Assembly (NCBI GenBank): GCA_012513545.1
Contig: JAAZCB010000306.1
Location: 1 to 8,842, forward strand
Reading direction: 5' to 3'
Origin: Clostridiaceae bacterium
Lineage (GTDB): Bacteria > Bacillota_A > Clostridia > Acetivibrionales > Acetivibrionaceae
Length of the DNA: 8,842 nucleotides
The notes beneath the pieces were generated by a model. That model did no database searches. It was not told where the DNA came from and saw only the letters and a list, made by a program, of their open reading frames with translations. Made by a program: the position numbers and the translations under genes. Numbering within the stretch: the stretch's first letter is position 1; every line of letters begins with the position of its first letter. Positions 4,883 to 8,842 of the stretch are shown piece after piece.

Positions 4883-6724
4883 CTAGTTTCCATTCTGTAC
4901 TTTTTTGTACGTCGGCACTATAAGCTTAATATAATCGGATATCCCATCTGAATTAGTAATAACAATATCCTTGAGACATTCCAGCTCTCTTTTCAGCATG
5001 GCAAGGTCAATATGAATCGGCTTAGCAATAAAAATCTTATTATATTTTGTAGACTGAAGACCTTCTTCGTTTAAGAGAAGTTCTTCATAAAGCTTTTCAC
5101 CTGGCCTTAAGCCGGTATACTCTATTTTTATGTCTACATCAGGCTCAAATCCGGACAGCTTGATCAAATTTCTTGCAAGGTCACATATCTTAACCGGTTC
5201 ACCCATATCAAGAACAAATATTTCTCCGCCCTTAGCCATTGCTCCAGCCTGAATAACAAGCTGTACAGCTTCAGGTATTGTCATGAAAAATCTTGTAACT
5301 TCCTTATGTGTGACGGTAACCGGCCCCCCCTGCTCTATTTGCCTCTTAAAAAGAGGAATAACACTGCCGTTACTTCCTAATACATTTCCAAATCTGACAG
5401 CCACAAACTCCGTTTTGCTTGTCCTGTTCAATCCCTGTATTATCATTTCAGCGATTCTTTTTGTTGCACCCATTATATTGGTAGGATTGACAGCCTTATC
5501 GGTTGATATCAGCACAAACTTTTTAGCACCGAATTTGTCCGAACATTCGGCAACATTCAAGGTTCCAAAAACATTATTCTTTATTGCTTCTGTCGGATTT
5601 GATTCCATTAGAGGCACATGCTTGTGTGCAGCTGCATGAAAAACAACATCCGGCTTATATTTCTTGAATATATTCTCCAACCTGGTCTTTTCTCTAATAT
5701 TGGCAATAACTGTATCCAACTTTAACTCCGGATGATTATGAATCAGTTCATTTTGAATTTCATATGCATTGTTTTCATAATTATCCAATATAACAAGTTG
5801 TTTTGGCTTAAATTCAGAAATCTGACGGCAAAGCTCGGAGCCTATTGAACCTCCGCCACCTGTAACAAGAACAACCTGATCCTTGAGATAGGATGAGACT
5901 TCATCAATATCAAGATTTATTGGCTCTCTGCCCAACAAGTCCTCAATATTTACATCCCTTATTTTTTGCATTACTACCGACTCATCAATAAGCTGTGAAA
6001 CTGATGGAAGTATTTTAACCTTACACTGAGTCTTAGAACACTCGGTAAAAATGTCATTTACTTTTTTATTTCCTGCTGAAGGCATAGCAATTATAACTTC
6101 ATCAATTTTCCACTTATCAATTATAACAAGTATATCTCCAGTGGCCCCAACTATTGGTACACCGTTTATTTTCTTGCCAACCTTATACTTGTTATCATCA
6201 ATAATTGCCACCGGACTGCTTTTAAGCTCGGGATGCATTTTAAGTTCCTTTATTATTATGGCTCCTGCATCTCCTCCTCCTATTATAAGCACCCTTTTTG
6301 AGTTTGTTATTCGAATAATTTCACCTTTTACTATCCTTCTGAATACTCTGTATGCAAACCTTATTCCTCCAACAAGAAATATGTCTATCATGATAGTCAT
6401 TACAAAAATACTTCTTGGAACAGGAGTTCTACTCAAAAACGCATAACTTAACATTGATGCATTGCTAATACCCGCAGCAGCTACTATCAATCCCATTTCG
6501 TATGTGCCTGCGTATCTCCATAAGCTGTTGTAGAGCCTGAATAGGATAAAGGTAACTAATTTTACTATAGTTGCTATTATCGCCAGTTTAAGCATGTGCT
6601 CCACGTAACGTGGTTCTATTTTACTAAATTTGTCGAACCTTAGAATATATGCCAATATAAGAGATATATTGACTAAGACCGCATCAACAACAATCAAGCC
6701 ATTTGCTTTAATTTTTTGTTTCAT
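4883..6724 (-). CDS. PglF/CapD-type membrane-bound UDP-sugar 4,6-dehydratase
   Basis: Predicted 613 aa from ATG 6724 (AGGGGG site 5 nt upstream). Four membrane helices come first (about 11-30, 45-65, 78-98 and 105-123), then a Rossmann-like sensor domain (IIGGGDAG at 147-154), then a short-chain dehydrogenase domain with the NAD-binding TGGGGSIG (288-295), HAAAHKHVP (363-371) and LRPGEKLYEELL (539-550). The catalytic set is Thr408-Asp409-Lys410 and Lys422, with Met418 where classical SDR enzymes have Tyr. This is the arrangement known from Campylobacter PglF, which converts UDP-GlcNAc to the 4-keto-6-deoxy sugar. Length is usual for this polytopic family (CapD, WbpM, PglF). The product would feed bacillosamine/FucNAc-type sugars for envelope glycans or protein glycosylation; the exact sugar cannot be told. 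It appears monocistronic, with its own promoter and terminator. Confidence 0.9.
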   Translation of the reverse strand: MKQKIKANGLIVVDAVLVNISLILAYILRFDKFSKIEPRYVEHMLKLAIIATIVKLVTFILFRLYNSLWRYAGTYEMGLIVAAAGISNASMLSYAFLSRTPVPRSIFVMTIMIDIFLVGGIRFAYRVFRRIVKGEIIRITNSKRVLIIGGGDAGAIIIKELKMHPELKSSPVAIIDDNKYKVGKKINGVPIVGATGDILVIIDKWKIDEVIIAMPSAGNKKVNDIFTECSKTQCKVKILPSVSQLIDESVVMQKIRDVNIEDLLGREPINLDIDEVSSYLKDQVVLVTGGGGSIGSELCRQISEFKPKQLVILDNYENNAYEIQNELIHNHPELKLDTVIANIREKTRLENIFKKYKPDVVFHAAAHKHVPLMESNPTEAIKNNVFGTLNVAECSDKFGAKKFVLISTDKAVNPTNIMGATKRIAEMIIQGLNRTSKTEFVAVRFGNVLGSNGSVIPLFKRQIEQGGPVTVTHKEVTRFFMTIPEAVQLVIQAGAMAKGGEIFVLDMGEPVKICDLARNLIKLSGFEPDVDIKIEYTGLRPGEKLYEELLLNEEGLQSTKYNKIFIAKPIHIDLAMLKRELECLKDIVITNSDGISDYIKLIVPTYKKVQNGN

Positions 6725-6762
6725 AATGGCCCCCTGTATCTTTAGATTTTCATGCTTATTTT

Positions 6763-6792
6763 ATTATAACAAACTTAATATTAAGAATGCAA
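6763..6792 (-). promoter_or_regulatory. Promoter of the dehydratase gene, extended -10 type
   Basis: The minus strand shows TGTTATAAT (6771-6763), a consensus extended -10, about 40 nt before ATG 6724. The best -35 is only TTGCAT (6792-6787) at an 18-nt spacing, so the call rests on the -10. Confidence 0.45.
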
Positions 6793-7133
6793 AGATTTTA
6801 GGCTGATATTTGTATTAAATTTTTATTAATTTTGTAGCAAATTACCATGTGGTTTACTCTTATTCCACAAAATACTTTTTTCTATAGACTATGTTAAAAA
6901 ACTGACAATACTTTTATACCAGACTATATTAGCAAGACCTGAATGTATTTTATATAATTTATGGTTTATAACATTTATTAATGATGCCAATATTTTAAGC
7001 AGAATAAAGGCATTTTAAGCTTAAAATATTAGCTCCTTCTAAACATAAACCATATAGCGGATGGGGTTTTTTATTCAACTAAAAAGCCTTTTTCCTTCCA
7101 CCTTTTAAAAACAGCTGGTTTACTTTGTAACAC
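6793..7133. other. Gene-free AT-rich spacer upstream of the dehydratase gene
   Basis: No open frame with a ribosome site is visible on either strand. The stretch holds the inverted repeat at 6989-7030, a minor TGTGG/CCACA pairing at 6848-6869, and a T-run after GATGGGG at 7061-7072 that is not clearly a terminator. No RNA family was recognised. Confidence 0.5.
6989..7030. repeat. 12-bp inverted repeat with an overlapping 16-bp palindrome
   Basis: AATATTTTAAGC (6989-7000) is the exact reverse complement of GCTTAAAATATT (7019-7030), 18 nt apart. The right arm also overlaps a perfect palindrome, ATTTTAAGCTTAAAAT (7012-7027), so ATTTTAAGC is present twice directly and twice inverted within 42 bp. 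This may be an operator for a dimeric regulator or alternative RNA hairpins. Confidence 0.55.
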
Positions 7134-7167
7134 AAAAAAGAACTGCCGATCAAACGACCGGCAGTTC
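7134..7167 (-). terminator. Intrinsic terminator of the S-layer-type gene
   Basis: GAACTGCCG (7140-7148) pairs perfectly with CGGCAGTTC (7159-7167) across a 10-nt loop. On the minus strand it is followed by six T residues (7139-7134). It stands 13 nt after the stop codon of the gene at 7181, as expected for a strongly expressed single gene. Confidence 0.92.
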
Positions 7168-7180
7168 CTCTTTTTATTAA

Positions 7181-8842
7181 TTAGTTGTCAACTTCTACTG
7201 TCTTAACGTCGAACTTCCTTAAACCATTACCAAATGCATCTTTTGCATAATCTGAATCTGAAGGTAATGAAATTTTGAGTTTTCCATCATACTCGTCACC
7301 AGATTTAGCATAGTCATTTCCTTTAAGTGTTATAGATACTTTCTTTTCATTACCTGATCCACTTACAAAATTCAATTCGTAGTCTATATTACCCTTAAGT
7401 CTGTCACCGTCTTTATCAACTATCTTTAACTCAGTTGCAAAGAGGTCAAGATTTGTTTCACCGCTATCAAGTGCCTCATCAAGTGTCATCACTATTACAA
7501 TGCCATCAACATCTTCATCGATTTCGTCAAGTGCTGGACCGAAACCGTCTTTTACAGCAACTTCAGTAGCATTCATGTATATACCTGTTTCTGATTTGAA
7601 TGCTTCGTCACTGATTTCAATAGTATATGCATGGTCTGCAGGTGAAGACAATTTCTGTGATGATGTCAATGTTAAAGTTATCTTAGTTTCATTGTCATCT
7701 TCATCAACTTCAGTTGTAACCTTAGCAGGCTGTGCTGATACTTCTGTTGTAGTACCACCACTATATACTGACTTAACAACTGATATTTCTTCTTTTTTGA
7801 TTGTTGATATGATTTTGTTAATCTTTAATTCAATTTTATTTGAATCTATTGTCTTAACAGAATCACTTATTACTGCAGGTGCTACGTCAGGTTTGATTTC
7901 TTTAACAAAGGATAATCCTTTTATTGCGTTTCCTGCAGCATCTTTAACCTTACCGATTTGGAGTTCATAATCCTTGCCAGCACCAGTTGTATTATCGAAA
8001 TCGTAAGTCTTTTTGTTATTAATAGTAATCTTGACTTTTGATTTCTTATTGTTAAACAGTTCAATCTTATCCTTATCGTCTAACTCTTTAATTTTTCCAT
8101 CTTCAACTATCATATAATTGTCTTTGTCAAGGATGGTTTTTGTATCCATATCTTCTGGGTAGAAAACATAGATATAGTCTCTGTTTGTGTCATCAGCTTC
8201 ATCATTATCTTCTGCCCATACTTCAACTTTATCAATATCAATTGGAGTAATATCCTTAACATTGAACTTTCTTGTTACTGTATCCATAACATTTTCTGAC
8301 AATGAAGTGTCTTTGATGTTCTTAATTACAACAGTGTAATCACCGCTTAAATCATCATCAAATTTAACTGTTACATAGTACTCTTCTTCATCTACATCCT
8401 TAGTATATTCAATGCTGTCTGGTGAAACTTCTTCATCCTTTGAATTTGTAAACTTATAGTTGTCATCATCTTCAGCATCACCCTTGTTTACATCTTCGGA
8501 GAAGTAAATTTTCAATTCTTTCTCATCATCATCTGCATCAATATCTGTAACTGTAGGTTTTGTGTTATCAGCAGATACTTTTGCAGTAAGAATTAAGTCT
8601 GACTTCAATTCATTGCCCCATACATCTTCAACTTTTATATCGTCGCCACCAACTTCTGCTTCGTCCTTGACAACAACTTTTACAGTTCCTTCATGGAGTG
8701 GGTTATCAGTAAATAACAAGGTAACTTCTGTGAAATCATCATTCCATTTAACACCTTTAACGTCTTTACCGCCTACAACTGTATCATAGTCAGGCATATT
8801 CTTTTCAAATGTATGATAGAAGAAATCTCTTGTCAAAGGATC
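7181..8842 (-). CDS. Acidic S-layer-type surface protein with Ig-like repeats, 5' end missing
   Basis: The frame is open to the window edge, so this is the C-terminal 553 residues of a larger protein. A TTG at 8836 lies in frame but has no ribosome site, and coding continues before it (Asp-Pro-Leu), so it is not the start. The segment consists of about five units of 90-120 residues. Later units open with a Pro-containing linker (TKPTVTDID, ITPIDIDKVEV, VAPAVISDSV, FGPALDEID), often carry a YFSEDV-like strand, and several end with D-x-x-G-N (DVWGN, DAAGN, DAFGN). This is the pattern of SbsA-type bacterial Ig-like domains (Big_5). Asp and Glu are very abundant and cysteine is absent, typical of secreted calcium-binding S-layer proteins. 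No SLH anchor is visible here; it would have to lie in the missing N-terminus. A strong terminator follows. A large cell-surface adhesin is an alternative. Confidence 0.75.
   Translation of the reverse strand, partial: DPLTRDFFYHTFEKNMPDYDTVVGGKDVKGVKWNDDFTEVTLLFTDNPLHEGTVKVVVKDEAEVGGDDIKVEDVWGNELKSDLILTAKVSADNTKPTVTDIDADDDEKELKIYFSEDVNKGDAEDDDNYKFTNSKDEEVSPDSIEYTKDVDEEEYYVTVKFDDDLSGDYTVVIKNIKDTSLSENVMDTVTRKFNVKDITPIDIDKVEVWAEDNDEADDTNRDYIYVFYPEDMDTKTILDKDNYMIVEDGKIKELDDKDKIELFNNKKSKVKITINNKKTYDFDNTTGAGKDYELQIGKVKDAAGNAIKGLSFVKEIKPDVAPAVISDSVKTIDSNKIELKINKIISTIKKEEISVVKSVYSGGTTTEVSAQPAKVTTEVDEDDNETKITLTLTSSQKLSSPADHAYTIEISDEAFKSETGIYMNATEVAVKDGFGPALDEIDEDVDGIVIVMTLDEALDSGETNLDLFATELKIVDKDGDRLKGNIDYELNFVSGSGNEKKVSITLKGNDYAKSGDEYDGKLKISLPSDSDYAKDAFGNGLRKFDVKTVEVDN

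Noticed and set aside
5283..5639. Plus-strand open frame of 118 codons inside the dehydratase gene
   Set aside because: It lies antisense to a confidently identified conserved enzyme, has no convincing ribosome site, and its translation resembles no protein; it is a shadow of the opposite strand.
7047..7072. Plus-strand terminator-like AAACCAT...GATGGGG followed by six T residues
   Set aside because: The stem pairs poorly because of extra G residues, and no plus-strand gene lies upstream.
7500..7970. Plus-strand open frame of 156 codons antisense to the surface-protein gene
   Set aside because: The Ser/Thr/Val-rich translation is what the antisense of an Asp/Lys-rich protein gives. No start signals were seen.
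8834..8836. TTG at 8836 as a start codon of the surface-protein gene
   Set aside because: The frame stays open to the window edge, the domain pattern is already under way, and no ribosome site precedes it.
1..8842. CRISPR array, tRNA, rRNA, insertion sequence or phage attachment site
   Set aside because: Reading both strands showed no regularly spaced repeats, no transposase or integrase motif, and no recognisable tRNA or rRNA segment.

Overview
The window is AT-rich, low-GC Firmicute DNA. The gene set (WalR/WalK two-component system, a YycH-like protein, a Spo0E-like phosphatase, an acidic S-layer-type surface protein and a polytopic sugar-nucleotide dehydratase) suggests a spore-forming member of the Clostridia. 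It resembles the Acetivibrio/Ruminiclostridium group, but that placement is an impression from gene content and protein style, not from a search.

Layout. Positions 1-4046 hold a minus-strand cell-wall-homeostasis cluster, transcribed right to left: walR (GTG start at 4046), walK (3214 to 1424), a small secreted protein of unknown family (1313 to 750), and a yycH-like membrane-anchored gene that runs off the left edge. walK carries one in-frame ochre codon (2231-2233). The reading frame is otherwise intact on both sides, so this is a point nonsense change, not a frameshift. Between walK and the secreted-protein gene lies an exact match to the published WalR box (TGTWAH-N5-TGTWAH) next to a TATAAT hexamer, so the downstream genes may be under WalR control.

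Positions 4056-4437 are a divergent control region with two extended -10 promoters. A plus-strand gene for a 71-aa Spo0E-like protein follows (4438-4653). A bidirectional hairpin terminator (4806-4835) separates it from the convergent minus-strand gene for a PglF/CapD-type UDP-sugar 4,6-dehydratase (4883-6724). After a gene-free stretch (6725-7133) comes a strong intrinsic terminator (7134-7167), then the 3' part of a large acidic gene made of Ig-like repeats (7181 to beyond 8842), probably an S-layer protein.

How it fits together (inference). All the genes relate to the cell envelope or its signalling. WalRK monitors wall growth, YycH normally modulates WalK from outside the membrane, Spo0E-type proteins dephosphorylate response regulators in the sporulation phosphorelay, and the dehydratase would make an activated amino-sugar precursor for envelope glycans, possibly decorating the adjacent surface protein. 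The most unusual points are the nonsense codon in walK, with a plausible internal restart signal just behind it, and the WalR box downstream of walK.
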